The translations under genes and the position numbers were made by a program. From Acinetobacter pseudolwoffii (GTDB lineage: Bacteria; Pseudomonadota; Gammaproteobacteria; Pseudomonadales; Moraxellaceae), in contig NZ_PHRG01000001.1 of the NCBI RefSeq assembly GCF_002803605.1, forward strand, positions 372,001 to 436,000: 64,000 bases of DNA, read 5' to 3'. A model generated the notes under the pieces. That model ran no database searches. It was not told the origin of the DNA and saw only the letters and a program-made list of their open reading frames with translations. This document shows, piece by piece, positions 37,163 to 46,754 of this stretch; the first letter of the stretch is position 1; every line of letters starts with the position of its first letter.

Positions 37163-38245
37163 TTATTTCAATAACTGCAAAATATATTGCAATAGCGCAT
37201 CTATCAGCTGTTTTACAATCGTATTTTGGGTGTCGTTATCGATTGCACCACCAGTCGCTGAGGACGTCGAGGTATTTGAACCTGAAGATTTAAACTCACG
37301 TTGCAGTGCCTGCAAGTTTTCTTTAGAGACATCTTCCGCACACTGGCTTTCTGCATCCCAGTTAGAATATTCGATTTTCTGATTGGCTTTGACCGCCCTG
37401 GCCGTCAATGGCAAACGATAGGTATTGCGCTTCTGCTCTTCGGTCAATTGTGGAAACAGGTTAATTCCGAGCTGTTCTTCCAGATAACAGACACTAACAA
37501 TACGCACTTTGAGCGAATTATCATTCGGCGCATAATAAGCACCAATCGCACCGGTTTTCGGCAGGTAAACTGCCTTATACACCGCCGTCGGTACAATCAC
37601 GCCATTACCAATGGTTTTTAGTTTTTTCGCCGCAAATACCGGCCCGGTAACTACATAAACATCCTGCTTCTGTTTGGTTACAATGGCACGGGTCGCTTCT
37701 TCCAGTTCACGCCAGACCTGCTGATTGTTTTTCGGTGCTTGCGGCACCATATTGGCCAGTGAGAAACTGTCTGACTGTGCAGCCTTATTGGGCATATCCG
37801 CATTTGGCGCCATATGCCCGCGATCATAACCGGAACCACGATAATCCGCCAACGTCGCCCGATGCGCAGGTTTAACCTGGGTCTCTTCATGAAAATTATC
37901 TTGACGCGGAATTTTCTGGCTTAAGCGTGCCGGTGTGAGTGCTTCAGCCACCCAAAGTGGGGTTTTCGAAACACCGGAATAACCGACGTTAAAGCCATTA
38001 AAGCACAGTGAATAACTGTCTTTTTTCAGGCTGTCTTTCATCAGATACGGCGGAACATCACGATAAAACTGTGTCAGACAGGCGGAATCGGATGAAGATG
38101 GCAGAGACACCCATTGACTGATTTTTTCCTGACCAAAGGCGATGGCAAAACTACTCGAAGCCACCACACCCAGAATGACTTTAGTACTATTTTTACTTAA
38201 AAACTGAAAAAGAGAGTTCTTGGATTTACGCTGCTTCTTGGCCAT
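37163..38245 (-). CDS. DNA/RNA non-specific endonuclease
   Basis: A 360-aa Endonuclease_NS (NucA/Serratia nuclease) protein. An N-terminal hydrophobic segment (residues about 22-38) acts as export signal or anchor. The catalytic motif is YDRGHMAPNADM with H144, and the metal-binding Asn region is LANMVPQAPKNNQQVW. The C-terminal tail is Ser/Thr-rich and ends in a Leu-rich helix. It is likely a periplasmic or surface nuclease for nutrient or biofilm DNA; the location is inference. Confidence 0.88.
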   Translation of the reverse strand: MAKKQRKSKNSLFQFLSKNSTKVILGVVASSSFAIAFGQEKISQWVSLPSSSDSACLTQFYRDVPPYLMKDSLKKDSYSLCFNGFNVGYSGVSKTPLWVAEALTPARLSQKIPRQDNFHEETQVKPAHRATLADYRGSGYDRGHMAPNADMPNKAAQSDSFSLANMVPQAPKNNQQVWRELEEATRAIVTKQKQDVYVVTGPVFAAKKLKTIGNGVIVPTAVYKAVYLPKTGAIGAYYAPNDNSLKVRIVSVCYLEEQLGINLFPQLTEEQKRNTYRLPLTARAVKANQKIEYSNWDAESQCAEDVSKENLQALQREFKSSGSNTSTSSATGGAIDNDTQNTIVKQLIDALLQYILQLLK

Positions 38246-38510
38246 TATTACACGTACTTTTTAGATCAATACCGATTTTTCCCGAGCTTAACAAGCTGTG
38301 TATATGAAGTATATCTTGACCCCGCCATTCGCTTAACAAATAAACAATAATGGCTTAAAAGCCACGAAAGCTGTAACAAACTGTCTATTTTTTATTTCAT
38401 TTTAAATGAGGTTTCGCAGTCTTTGAGTAGCTTTGATTGGAGCTGCCGGATGAGTATGTAAAGCTAAGCGCCTATCCCAATTCGTACAATTATTAGCAGT
38501 GGTGTCAATC

Positions 38511-39089
38511 ATGAATTCCAAACTCTCTAAAATATTAGGTTTAGGATTATTCACAAGTGTAATCAGCGCAGGCGCATTTGCCGAGCCACCGGTTCAACCG
38601 GGTGAAACACTTGAAAGCTTGTCTAAAGCTAAAATTAGTACCACGGTAAATGGTCAGGAAGGCTCTCTAGAAACTCTAGTCAACTCTGGTCAAATCCGCC
38701 TTGTCGATCCGCGTACAGCTGCGCCACAGCAACCAATGCCAAATACGCAGCCAGCGATGCCAAATGATCCAGCTATGATGCAGGCACCAGGTAATTCAGA
38801 CATGGTTTCGCCACAACCTCCTGTGGCAGAACCGGGTATGAATCAATCAGACATGCCGGCCAATCTGGCTGAACCGGCCAACAGTACTGAAGTCGAAGCA
38901 ACCACATCTATGGCTGCGCCAGAACAACAGCCTGTGCTTGAAGAGCAACAGCAAGCTGCTGTAGTTGAAGCCAATGCAATGAATGCACAAACTGAAATTG
39001 CAGCTCAAGCCGATGCAGAACCAGTGCTGATGGAGCAGCCTTTGAATGCTGCACCTGAAGTGCCAGCTGCCGTAGAACTTGAGCAATAA
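38511..39089 (+). CDS. Secreted Pro/Gln/Ala-rich protein
   Basis: A 192-aa protein. The signal peptide (residues 1 to about 24) ends at AGAFA-EPP. A short ordered segment follows (GETLESLSKAKISTTVNGQEGSLETLVNSGQIRLVD), then a long disordered, Met/Pro/Gln/Ala/Glu-rich tail without charge clusters. ATG 38511 is chosen because GTG 38499 would precede the signal peptide. Function is unknown; it is probably periplasmic or surface-exposed. Confidence 0.7.
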   Translation: MNSKLSKILGLGLFTSVISAGAFAEPPVQPGETLESLSKAKISTTVNGQEGSLETLVNSGQIRLVDPRTAAPQQPMPNTQPAMPNDPAMMQAPGNSDMVSPQPPVAEPGMNQSDMPANLAEPANSTEVEATTSMAAPEQQPVLEEQQQAAVVEANAMNAQTEIAAQADAEPVLMEQPLNAAPEVPAAVELEQ

Positions 39090-39121
39090 TCCGAAGCTCA
39101 GTTATTTACTGTTTCTCCCAT

Positions 39122-39150
39122 AAAAAACCAGAGTGTGTCTCTGGTTTTTT
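39122..39150. terminator. Bidirectional terminator between secreted protein gene and kup
   Basis: AAAAAACCAGAG-TGTGT-CTCTGGTTTTTT; A6 before and T6 after give a T run on both strands for the two convergent genes. Confidence 0.9.
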
Positions 39151-39167
39151 ATGCTTTTTAATTTTAT

Positions 39168-41048
39168 TTACATCTGAATCTGGGTGCCCAGCTCGACCAC
39201 ACGGTTGGGTGGAATCTGATAGAAATCACTGACCGGACTGGTATTGCGCTGCATGGAAATAAACAGTTTTTCCCGCCACGGTGCCATACCCTCACCCACA
39301 GTATGCATAATCCGTTCACGTGAAATAAAGAAACTGATCTGCATCAGATCATATTCAAAACCCCATTTTCGATAAGCCTGTTGTAAAGCTACTGGAATAT
39401 TGGGCTGATCCTTAAAACCATAATAGATAAATACCCGATAAAAATGCTCACTCAATTGTTCCAGTTCAACCCGATCTTGCTTAGCTACAAAGGGAACATC
39501 ACGGGTAATGACCGTGAGCATAATATTACGTTCATGCAAGACTTTGTTGTGCTTGATATTATGCAGCATGGCATGCGGGACAATATTCGGTGTACCCGTC
39601 AGGAAAATGGCCTCACCTGGCACATATTTGGTATCTTCCCCCATTGAGATACTTTTAATAAACAGATCAATCGGCAAGGCATCCTGTTCCAGACGCTTCA
39701 AAACCAAAGCGCGTCCATCTTTCCAGGTCATCAAAATGGTAAACAGCACGGCACCAATCAGAATCGGCACCCAGCCACCCGAGGTGATTTTTAAAGAAGT
39801 TGAGGCTACAAAGACCAAATCCAGAGCCAAAAATGGCACAGCAAACAATGCCACTTTCCAGACCGGCCAACGCCATAAACCATAAGCCAGAATCGAGATC
39901 AGAATAGTACCGCAGAGCATGGTCATGGTCACTGCAACACCATAAGCACTGGCCAGATTGGCACTATTTTCAAACAGTAAAATCAGGATCAAGACCGAAA
40001 TAAACAGCAGCCAGTTAATAAAGGGCAGATAAATCTGGCCACGTTCGACTGCCGAGGTATGCTTGACCGATAGACGCGGCAAATAACGCAGTTGAATGGC
40101 CTGATTGACCATCGAAAATACCCCGGTAATCACCGCCTGCGAGGCAATGACCGCTGCAGCCGTGGCCAGTCCAATCATCGGGAATAAAGCCCATTCTGGC
40201 AGCAGCATATAGAAAGGATTGGCCAGCGCTTCTGGACTGCGCAACAACAATGCGCCCTGTCCGGCATAATTCAGCAATAAACAGGGCAAGACAATAATAA
40301 ACCAGGCCAGACGAATTGGCAGACGACCGAAATGCCCCATATCGGCATAAATTGCTTCCCCCCCGGTCATGGTCAGAATCACCGCGCCCATGGTCAGGAA
40401 AGCCACGTAGGGCTGATCAACCACAAAGTGATATGCCCAGTACGGATTCACCATCCAGAGGACAGACGGGGTCTGGATAATGCTCCACAAACCAAAACCG
40501 CCAATGGACAGGAACCAGAGCATGGTTAAAGGCCCGAAAAATTTCCCCATGGTGGCTGTACCGTGACGCTGCACCATAAACAGCCCCGCCAGAATTCCAA
40601 TCGATAGCGGTACCAGCCATTGATTGAAAATAGGTGTCGCAATACTCAAGCCTTCAATGGCAGACAGCACAGAAATTGCCGGAGTAATAATACCGTCACC
40701 AAAGAATAGCGATGCACCAATAAAACCCAAGGCAATCAGGAAAATTTTCTTTTGATCGGCAATTCGTGTGGTACGCAGATTTAATGCCAATAATGACATG
40801 ATCCCGCCTTCGCCGTTGTTATCGGCACGCATGATGACCGTGACATATTTAAAGCTGATGGTGAGCATCATGCACCAGAAAATCAGCGACAGGATACCGA
40901 GTACAGAGGCCTCGCTAATGGCGAGATGTGCGGTGAGGAAGCATTGGCGCAGTGCATAGAGTGGACTGGTGCCAATATCTCCGAAAACGACCCCAAGCGC
41001 AGCCAGTGTAATCACCGGGAGAGCTGCTTTTTGTGCAGTGCTTTGCAT
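39168..41048 (-). CDS. kup: Low-affinity potassium transport protein Kup
   Basis: A 626-aa KUP/HAK/KT potassium uptake protein: 12 membrane helices starting [23 protein letters not shown] (the family signature) with [20 protein letters not shown] and [14 protein letters not shown], then a C-terminal cytosolic domain of about 170 residues. ATG 41048 has GAAGA upstream. It is the only potassium uptake gene in the window; a channel-like protein lies at 62965. Confidence 0.96.
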   Translation of the reverse strand: MQSTAQKAALPVITLAALGVVFGDIGTSPLYALRQCFLTAHLAISEASVLGILSLIFWCMMLTISFKYVTVIMRADNNGEGGIMSLLALNLRTTRIADQKKIFLIALGFIGASLFFGDGIITPAISVLSAIEGLSIATPIFNQWLVPLSIGILAGLFMVQRHGTATMGKFFGPLTMLWFLSIGGFGLWSIIQTPSVLWMVNPYWAYHFVVDQPYVAFLTMGAVILTMTGGEAIYADMGHFGRLPIRLAWFIIVLPCLLLNYAGQGALLLRSPEALANPFYMLLPEWALFPMIGLATAAAVIASQAVITGVFSMVNQAIQLRYLPRLSVKHTSAVERGQIYLPFINWLLFISVLILILLFENSANLASAYGVAVTMTMLCGTILISILAYGLWRWPVWKVALFAVPFLALDLVFVASTSLKITSGGWVPILIGAVLFTILMTWKDGRALVLKRLEQDALPIDLFIKSISMGEDTKYVPGEAIFLTGTPNIVPHAMLHNIKHNKVLHERNIMLTVITRDVPFVAKQDRVELEQLSEHFYRVFIYYGFKDQPNIPVALQQAYRKWGFEYDLMQISFFISRERIMHTVGEGMAPWREKLFISMQRNTSPVSDFYQIPPNRVVELGTQIQM

Positions 41049-41129
41049 ATATTGTCTTCGTTTTTAACAAGCATTTTTGCGAATCATAGCACCACATTAA
41101 AAGTTTTTCTGCAAATCAATTGTTTCAGC

Positions 41130-41158
41130 TTGGCACAGCTGGTTTTTTTCGCTATTAT
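41130..41158 (+). promoter_or_regulatory. Promoter of tRNA-Ser
   Basis: TTGGCA (41130-41135), 17 bp, TATTAT (41153-41158), 11 bp before the tRNA. Confidence 0.75.
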
Positions 41159-41169
41159 CCTCGGCCTAT

Positions 41170-41260
41170 GGTGAGGTGTCCGAGTGGCTGAAGGAGCACG
41201 CCTGGAAAGTGTGTAAACGTTTATAGCGTTTCGAGGGTTCGAATCCCTCTCTCACCGCCA
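41170..41260 (+). tRNA. tRNA-Ser(GGA)
   Basis: 91 nt with long variable arm and encoded CCA. The acceptor is GGTGAGG/TCTCACC, the anticodon loop CTGGAAA with GGA, and the T arm GAGGG-TTCGAAT-CCCTC. Confidence 0.96.
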
Positions 41261-41266
41261 GAATTT

Positions 41267-41298
41267 AAAAACCCGAATCACATGATTCGGGTTTTTTT
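41267..41298 (+). terminator. tRNA-Ser terminator
   Basis: ACCCGAATC-ACAT-GATTCGGGT followed by T6. Confidence 0.9.
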
Positions 41299-41626
41299 AT
41301 TGCCTGAAATTCAAATTCGCATCTGCTTAGAATCATTAAACAATCCATCACCACCATGATTAAAGTTACTATGACCTAAGGAATATGGCTGTTCTAAGAC
41401 GATTATTCCACCATATTTAAATTTTTCTTAAGCTTCCGTGCTTTTCTAGGTTCAATTTAAAAACTGGCATAAAAATAGCTTAATTCTATTGTCATCAAAG
41501 CTATGTTATGGTGCCTACAGAGGTGCTGAGAGGAGAATAAAAACCATAAAATAGAAAGAAATACAGGATTGATCGAGCCATTTAAACTTAAAGCTAAATA
41601 GATACACTGCTATTCGGAGAGCGAAC

Positions 41627-41854
41627 ATGAATAACAGCGCAAACTATGCAAAACAGATCAAAAATGCAAAACGTGGCGGTTATACCCCAACCATTGCCAA
41701 AGACATCAATAAACATAAAATTCAAAAAGCTCTGAGACTCATCGAACAGTGGAGAAGCCTCGCTCAAGAACTCAAACCTCAAATGCAGTTTGATATGGCC
41801 TTTACTTTAGAGGAATGTGCACAAGAATTAGACCAGATCCTAAAAAAGCGATAA
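41627..41854 (+). CDS. Hypothetical 75-aa protein
   Basis: A small basic, helical protein (starts MNNSANYAKQIKNAKRGGYT, ends ELDQILKKR). GGAGA 6 nt upstream of ATG 41627 is a good ribosome site. The 41299-41626 interval before it shows no other gene. No family is recognised; charge pattern and helices would suit a nucleic-acid- or protein-binding adaptor, which is speculation. Confidence 0.6.
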   Translation: MNNSANYAKQIKNAKRGGYTPTIAKDINKHKIQKALRLIEQWRSLAQELKPQMQFDMAFTLEECAQELDQILKKR

Positions 41855-42017
41855 TCCCTTTTAAGCGATTGACCCATACTAAACCCTGTACATTCACCCT
41901 CGCCCATATCTGCCTATATGGGCGTTTTCTTGATCTTTCGATAAAAGACAGTTTAGATAGAATGAACCGGAAAAACGGTAAATCGTACCAAAATAGCTTG
42001 AACGGTTATTTTTTGGC

Positions 42018-42045
42018 TTGCGTAGCGAATGAATTTCTGTAAAAT
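42018..42045 (+). promoter_or_regulatory. Promoter of tRNA-Thr
   Basis: TTGCGT (42018-42023), 16 bp, TAAAAT (42040-42045), 12 bp before the tRNA. Confidence 0.65.
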
Positions 42046-42057
42046 GCACTCCACCAT

Positions 42058-42133
<76 letters not shown>

Positions 42134-42139
42134 TATCTT

Positions 42140-42170
42140 AGCCTCGCTTTTTAGTGAGGCTTTGATGTTT
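42140..42170 (+). terminator. tRNA-Thr terminator
   Basis: AGCCTC / GAGGCT stem around GCTTTTTAGT with a weak T-rich tail. Confidence 0.5.
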
Positions 42171-42222
42171 CTGGGCTTGGTATTTTTCAAACTTGAATTT
42201 TTCGACGTTTTCTTACGCTGTT

Positions 42223-43071
42223 TTAGTCCTTCGATTGTGCCGTTACCTGCACATATCTCACGATCCCTTCCTGATATAATTTTTGGCATAGCTTTGCTGT
42301 CATTTGAATTTTAAAATGATCCAAGCCTGAGCCTTGAATATGATGACCGGCTTGTTTTGAATTCAAAGTTTTTTGTACATAATCCGCAAAGCCAGAAAAT
42401 ACCGGCTCGGATAGATCCTGAATCTGAATATTTTTAAATTCAAAACGATCCAGACACGCATACAGTGCACCAACAGACATTAATTCTTTTAAATTTATAT
42501 CGGCAGATTTCAGTAACAGCTGATATTTACGCTTTTGAAATGAATTCAAATTTTGCCAACGTTCCGATAACACCAGATGATGAAAACCAATTCGTGCATT
42601 TGGCTTTAAAACACTGCTGATTTGTTGCAAAAGTAACGGAACCGGACTGTGATAAGCTGCATCCAGACACAGCACCACATCAAAACGCTGGGAAAATTGT
42701 AATTCGTTTAAACGCAGAAACGAGGCCTGATAGATGGCATTCAGTTCTGGCAGATGTTGCTGAATAGTGGCCACGCAAGCCGCTTGTACTTCGACACCGG
42801 CCAGATATTGCACTCGGTAGTGCTGTTGCCAGTGCAATAAACTTGCACCCTGACCACAGCCCAGATCCAGCAATTTATCTTTTGAATTCAAATTGACACT
42901 CTGCGCGAGCTGATCGGCCAGCGTGCGACAGGCAGCAACATAATCCTGCTGTCCTGCCTGCCAATAGCCCAAATTACTCCAGGGCAATTGCGCCTGATCC
43001 CCCAGCGCCGCTGCATGAATTGCATATTTATGCTGAGGAAAGCGCTGACGCAGTGCCTGAAGCCATTGCAT
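42223..43071 (-). CDS. Class I SAM-dependent methyltransferase
   Basis: A 282-aa protein. Motif I is KLLDLGCGQGASLLHW, post-I LAGVEVQAACV, and motif II region RFDVVLCLDAAYHSPVPLLL. The tail has the ISSVLKPNARIGFHHLVLS pattern common to small-molecule and lipid methyltransferases. ATG 43071 is chosen; the frame extends one codon to TTG. It begins 3 nt after the stop of the upstream FAD protein gene, so the pair is an operon. The substrate is unknown; a fatty acid or isoprenoid would suit the partner. Confidence 0.82.
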   Translation of the reverse strand: MQWLQALRQRFPQHKYAIHAAALGDQAQLPWSNLGYWQAGQQDYVAACRTLADQLAQSVNLNSKDKLLDLGCGQGASLLHWQQHYRVQYLAGVEVQAACVATIQQHLPELNAIYQASFLRLNELQFSQRFDVVLCLDAAYHSPVPLLLQQISSVLKPNARIGFHHLVLSERWQNLNSFQKRKYQLLLKSADINLKELMSVGALYACLDRFEFKNIQIQDLSEPVFSGFADYVQKTLNSKQAGHHIQGSGLDHFKIQMTAKLCQKLYQEGIVRYVQVTAQSKD

Positions 43072-43074
43072 CAA

Positions 43075-44382
43075 TTAATAACCCAGTTGCGGAGCAACCT
43101 CGACCACAGGTTTTAAACCCTGAAACGGTAAAGGCGCACCGAAAATTTCCGCAATCTTCATCGCTGAGGTCACAGCCGATTCCAGAATGGGCAAACCGTC
43201 ACATGACCATGAACCGCAGAAAAAGACTTTGCGATTGGCTTCCAGATGACGCTGCTGTAATTCCTTGTTCAGCGCCACGGTATTGGCATCGACCACCGCA
43301 CGCGTCAGCATGACCGAGGTAATCACCTTTTTCGGGTCAATCTCGGTCACCGGACGCCAGGTCTGGAACACTGCCGACTTGCCGACCAGAGAAGGTTCAA
43401 TCGAGTTGAGCCACACTGTAAATTGCTGACGGGTAAACTTACGATCCATCATATAGCTAAGCACGGCCCAGTCTTTACGTTTTGGCGGCATCACGCTGGA
43501 GTCGGTATGAATCACCAGTTCGCCCTGTTCGAATTTGAATTTCTTCAATAATTCAATTTCGCTGGCAAACTGGGTTGGATCCAGGAATTGCTCAATTTTA
43601 GTGGTTGGCGTCGCGACAATGACCCGGTCAAACAGTTTTGAATAACCGGCCGCATTTTCAACTTTGACCTGATCGCCCTGCTCTTGAACCAGTGTAATCG
43701 CTGAACCATCTTCAATATGAATACCTTCCACCAGTTTGTCGACCAGCGCCGGTGTTCCGCCTTGCAAGCGTAGTAAGGCATCGCCATCAGTCAATTGACG
43801 CAGGAAAATCAATAAAGGTTTCGCCGGCCATTCACCAATGGTTTTCGGATTGCAGGTACAAATGGTATACAGTACCGGCATTACGGCGCCATGCCAGAAC
43901 ACTTCTTCAATCTCGTTGCGATTGATAAATTCTGCCAGGCTGATGTCCTGATTTTTCGACTTAAAAAATTTGGTTAATGCCACTTTGAGCTGCAACAGGC
44001 CCTTGACCAGACGCCAGCCGTACTGCTGCAAGCCTTTACGGTTATTGATAATTGGAATATTGCCGATACGGCTACGCGATGTGGTCAGCCAGGTTTCAGT
44101 TTTATCTTCAAATAACCAGCTGCAGGCCATATAGGTACGCACCGGATAAGTTTTAATGCCCAGATACGTGGCCAGACTCAGGGTGTTTTTCCACAGATAA
44201 GGATTCATCACACGTAAAGGTGCATCAATTAGCCCCCCTTCAAATTCAAGGCTATGACTGTCCATGCCACGACCTGGAAGTGCTTCAAAAATCGTGATGT
44301 GATGTCCTGCATCCTGGAGAATTCTGGCTGTTGCCAGTCCGGCCATGCCACTACCAATTACTGCGATATCCAAACTGATCAT
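43075..44382 (-). CDS. FAD/NAD(P)-binding amine-oxidase-type protein
   Basis: A 435-aa flavoprotein. The dinucleotide site is DIAVIGSGMAGLATARILQDAG (residues about 5-26) and the C-terminal FAD contact is VFFCGSWSCDGLPILESAVTSAMKIAEI. It resembles the COG2907-type proteins that are commonly found next to a cyclopropane-fatty-acid-synthase-like or other methyltransferase, and here a methyltransferase follows directly. A role in lipid modification is inference from that context. Confidence 0.8.
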   Translation of the reverse strand: MISLDIAVIGSGMAGLATARILQDAGHHITIFEALPGRGMDSHSLEFEGGLIDAPLRVMNPYLWKNTLSLATYLGIKTYPVRTYMACSWLFEDKTETWLTTSRSRIGNIPIINNRKGLQQYGWRLVKGLLQLKVALTKFFKSKNQDISLAEFINRNEIEEVFWHGAVMPVLYTICTCNPKTIGEWPAKPLLIFLRQLTDGDALLRLQGGTPALVDKLVEGIHIEDGSAITLVQEQGDQVKVENAAGYSKLFDRVIVATPTTKIEQFLDPTQFASEIELLKKFKFEQGELVIHTDSSVMPPKRKDWAVLSYMMDRKFTRQQFTVWLNSIEPSLVGKSAVFQTWRPVTEIDPKKVITSVMLTRAVVDANTVALNKELQQRHLEANRKVFFCGSWSCDGLPILESAVTSAMKIAEIFGAPLPFQGLKPVVEVAPQLGY

Positions 44383-44621
44383 CCGTCATTGAAAAACTAC
44401 AGAAATTATGTACCATGCGCCAATCAAACAGGTTATTAAAATCTTCCAGAATATATGTTTTTCGTAAAGGCAATTGGACGGGATAAAATCTGCTTTTCAC
44501 TATTTTTTTGAACAGGTTACAAAATTCACCAAACTCAGGATTTTATTCATATTTTTTCCATATAACCAGAAAAATCACTTTAAAAACAAACATCTTAATT
44601 AACCATTTTTATAACCTTTGG

Positions 44622-44780
44622 TTGACAAACGCCCTTGAAAAATCTATGATTCACAGCATAATAAAACCATAAACCCATCAGATTCCACCAAGATGAGTTT
44701 ATGCGTAAATTATTTAAAACGACAAGAAACTACAGCGCCTTATAAAATAAAAGCCTCTGCGAAAGCAGAGGCTTCTTTGT
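44622..44780 (+). ncRNA. Promoter-to-terminator unit: candidate small RNA or small protein gene
   Basis: A near-consensus promoter TTGACA (44622-44627), 17 bp, TATGAT (44645-44650) starts a unit of about 120 nt. It ends at a hairpin (AAGCCTCTGC-GAAA-GCAGAGGCTT) with a T-rich tail. An ATG at 44693 opens a frame (begins MSLCVNYLKRQETTAPYKIK) that reads through the hairpin into the convergent pirin gene and has no good ribosome site, so an RNA is at least as likely as a peptide. Confidence 0.5.
44745..44778 (-). terminator. Pirin gene terminator (shared hairpin)
   Basis: AAGCCTCTGC-TTTC-GCAGAGGCTT followed by TTATTTTAT on the minus strand; the plus strand has TCTTTGTTT. Confidence 0.8.
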
Positions 44781-44796
44781 TTAACCGCTCGGTGTA

Positions 44797-45675
44797 CTAT
44801 TCAGCCTGCACCGCAATTTCACCAAATTTACCCTGATTAAACTCTTGAAATGCCTGCATAATTTCTTCCTTGCTGTTCATTACAAACGGGCCATAACCTT
44901 GAATGGGCTCATTGAGTGGCTCGCCTGTCAGTAACACAAACTGGGTATCCTGATAGGCTTGCAACTGAATCGCCGGATCTCCATCACGGGCAAACATTAT
45001 AATTGAGCTGTCCAGGACTTTCTGGCTCGCATTGACCACCAGCTCACCCTTCAGCACGACTAACAGTGCATTATGCCCGGCAGGGATATGTAATGTGGTT
45101 TCATATTCCGCTTTCAGTTCACCATCCCAGACATTGATCGGACTAAAAGTATGAGCAGGACCTTGATGACCAGCAAACTCACCTGCAATCACCCGGATAT
45201 GCCCCGCCTCTTCATCCATTTCAATCCGCGGAATAGCTGCCGCAGTGATCGCCTGATAACGTGGTGTGGTCATCTTGTCTTTGGCCGGCAGATTGACCCA
45301 GAGCTGTACCATTTCAAAGAGACCGCCATGTTTGGCAAAATCTGGAGAATGAAATTCTTCATGGACTACACCTGAGCCTGCGGTCATCCACTGCACATCA
45401 CCTGCCTGAATCGTGCCGCCACCGCCACTTGAATCTTGATGCGTCACTGCACCCTGATAGGCTAACGTCACTGTTTCAAAACCGCGATGTGGATGTGAAC
45501 CCACGCCATGTTGTACAGTCGTCGGATCAAAATGATAGGGCGCAGCATAATCCAGCAACAAAAACGGACTGATCGCCTGACCTAAACGGTCATAGGAAAA
45601 CAGATTTTTGACCGGAAAGCCATCACCGACCCAATGCATGTTTTGATTACGGTAAACACCAATTACTTTTTTCAT
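44797..45675 (-). CDS. Pirin family protein
   Basis: A 292-aa bicupin. The N-terminal cupin carries the metal ligands in GVGSHPHRGFETVTLAYQG (H61, H63) and GSGVVHEEFHS. The C-terminal pirin domain has GEPLNEPIQGYGPFVMNSKEEIMQAFQEFNQGKFG. Bacterial pirins such as YhaK/YhhW act as iron-dependent quercetinases or redox sensors; the role here is open. A 308-bp divergent region separates it from the YcaC-like gene. Confidence 0.92.
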   Translation of the reverse strand: MKKVIGVYRNQNMHWVGDGFPVKNLFSYDRLGQAISPFLLLDYAAPYHFDPTTVQHGVGSHPHRGFETVTLAYQGAVTHQDSSGGGGTIQAGDVQWMTAGSGVVHEEFHSPDFAKHGGLFEMVQLWVNLPAKDKMTTPRYQAITAAAIPRIEMDEEAGHIRVIAGEFAGHQGPAHTFSPINVWDGELKAEYETTLHIPAGHNALLVVLKGELVVNASQKVLDSSIIMFARDGDPAIQLQAYQDTQFVLLTGEPLNEPIQGYGPFVMNSKEEIMQAFQEFNQGKFGEIAVQAE

Positions 45676-45983
45676 CTTTTAACTCCTATTACGATAGGAT
45701 GAACATGCAGCCATTTTATGCCGGGCCAAGATGCGCTGATAGTCCTAAGCTGGAATACAGTATCTTATATATAAGACAATCTCTGCTTTAACTTCCCGAA
45801 TTCAACACAAATAAACTAAAATTTTGGTCTAAATTTTTAATTATCCTATTTTTAAGATTATTTATCCCAGAATTTGGGCTTATTTTGTCCTGTTTTTAGC
45901 TCTAATATAAAAATCACCACGTCCCGGAACAGCCTGGGTTTGATCCAAGACGGGATGCTAATTTTATAGAGAGGAACAGAGAA
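45676..45983. promoter_or_regulatory. Divergent promoter region pirin / YcaC-like gene
   Basis: Contains a perfect 14-bp palindrome TCTTATATATAAGA at 45763-45776, about 90 bp upstream of the pirin start. It could be an operator; the LysR gene at 46755 is a candidate regulator of the downstream gene. No gene is seen here. Confidence 0.4.
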
Positions 45984-46611
45984 ATGGCAAAACCTTATGT
46001 ACGTTTAGACAAAGACAATGCAGCCGTATTACTTGTAGACCATCAGACTGGTTTGTTGTCACTGGTTCGTGATATTGACCCAGATAAATTCAAAAATAAT
46101 GTATTGGCGCTTGCGGCAGCAGCAAAATATTTCAATTTACCGACCATTTTGACCACCAGCTTCGAACAAGGCCCAAATGGTCCGTTGGTTCCTGAGCTGA
46201 AAGAGCTATTCCCGGACGCACCTTATATTGCTCGTCCAGGGCAAATTAATGCCTGGGATAATGAAGATTTTGTTAAAGCGGTAAAAGCCACGGGTAAAAA
46301 ACAGTTGATCATTGCTGGCGTGGTGACTGAAGTATGTGTCGCCTTCCCCGGCGCTGTCTGCACTTGAAGAAGAATTTGACGTATTCATCGTGACAGATGC
46401 ATCTGGTACCTTTAATCACCTGACACGTGATGCTGCATGGAACCGCATGTCACAGGCTGGTGCACAGCTGATGACCTGGTTTGGTCTGGCTTGTGAACTG
46501 CACCGTGACTGGCGTAATGATATCGAAGGTCTCGGCAGCCTGTTCAGCAATCATATTCCTGACTACCGCAACCTGATGAATAGCTATAGCCAGAATACTG
46601 CCCAAAAATAA
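45984..46611 (+). pseudogene. YcaC-like isochorismatase-family hydrolase with +1 frameshift
   Basis: The first part (45984 to about 46349) reads MAKPYVRLDKDNAAVLLVDHQ with catalytic Asp, the KKQLIIAGVVTEVCVAF segment with catalytic Cys, and then a stop at 46365. The remainder continues in another frame as PALSALEEEFDVFIVTDASGT to 46611. The junction is a run CCCCGG at 46346-46351, where CCGG would restore TTC-CCG-GCG. Together the two frames give a complete protein of about 208 aa like YcaC hydrolases. The extra C may be a real mutation or a sequence error. A LysR gene follows on the same strand. Confidence 0.85.
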
Positions 46612-46754
46612 ACCATACACATCTCTAAAATAAGCGGCCTTCGGGTCGCTTTTTGTTGGAACAATTAAATTAATCTGGCTTGGAAACAGTTTAGCCTGGC
46701 CCGGATTTCCCCTATGATGGGCATTGTATGAACGCAGGGCGATTGAGGTGAAAG

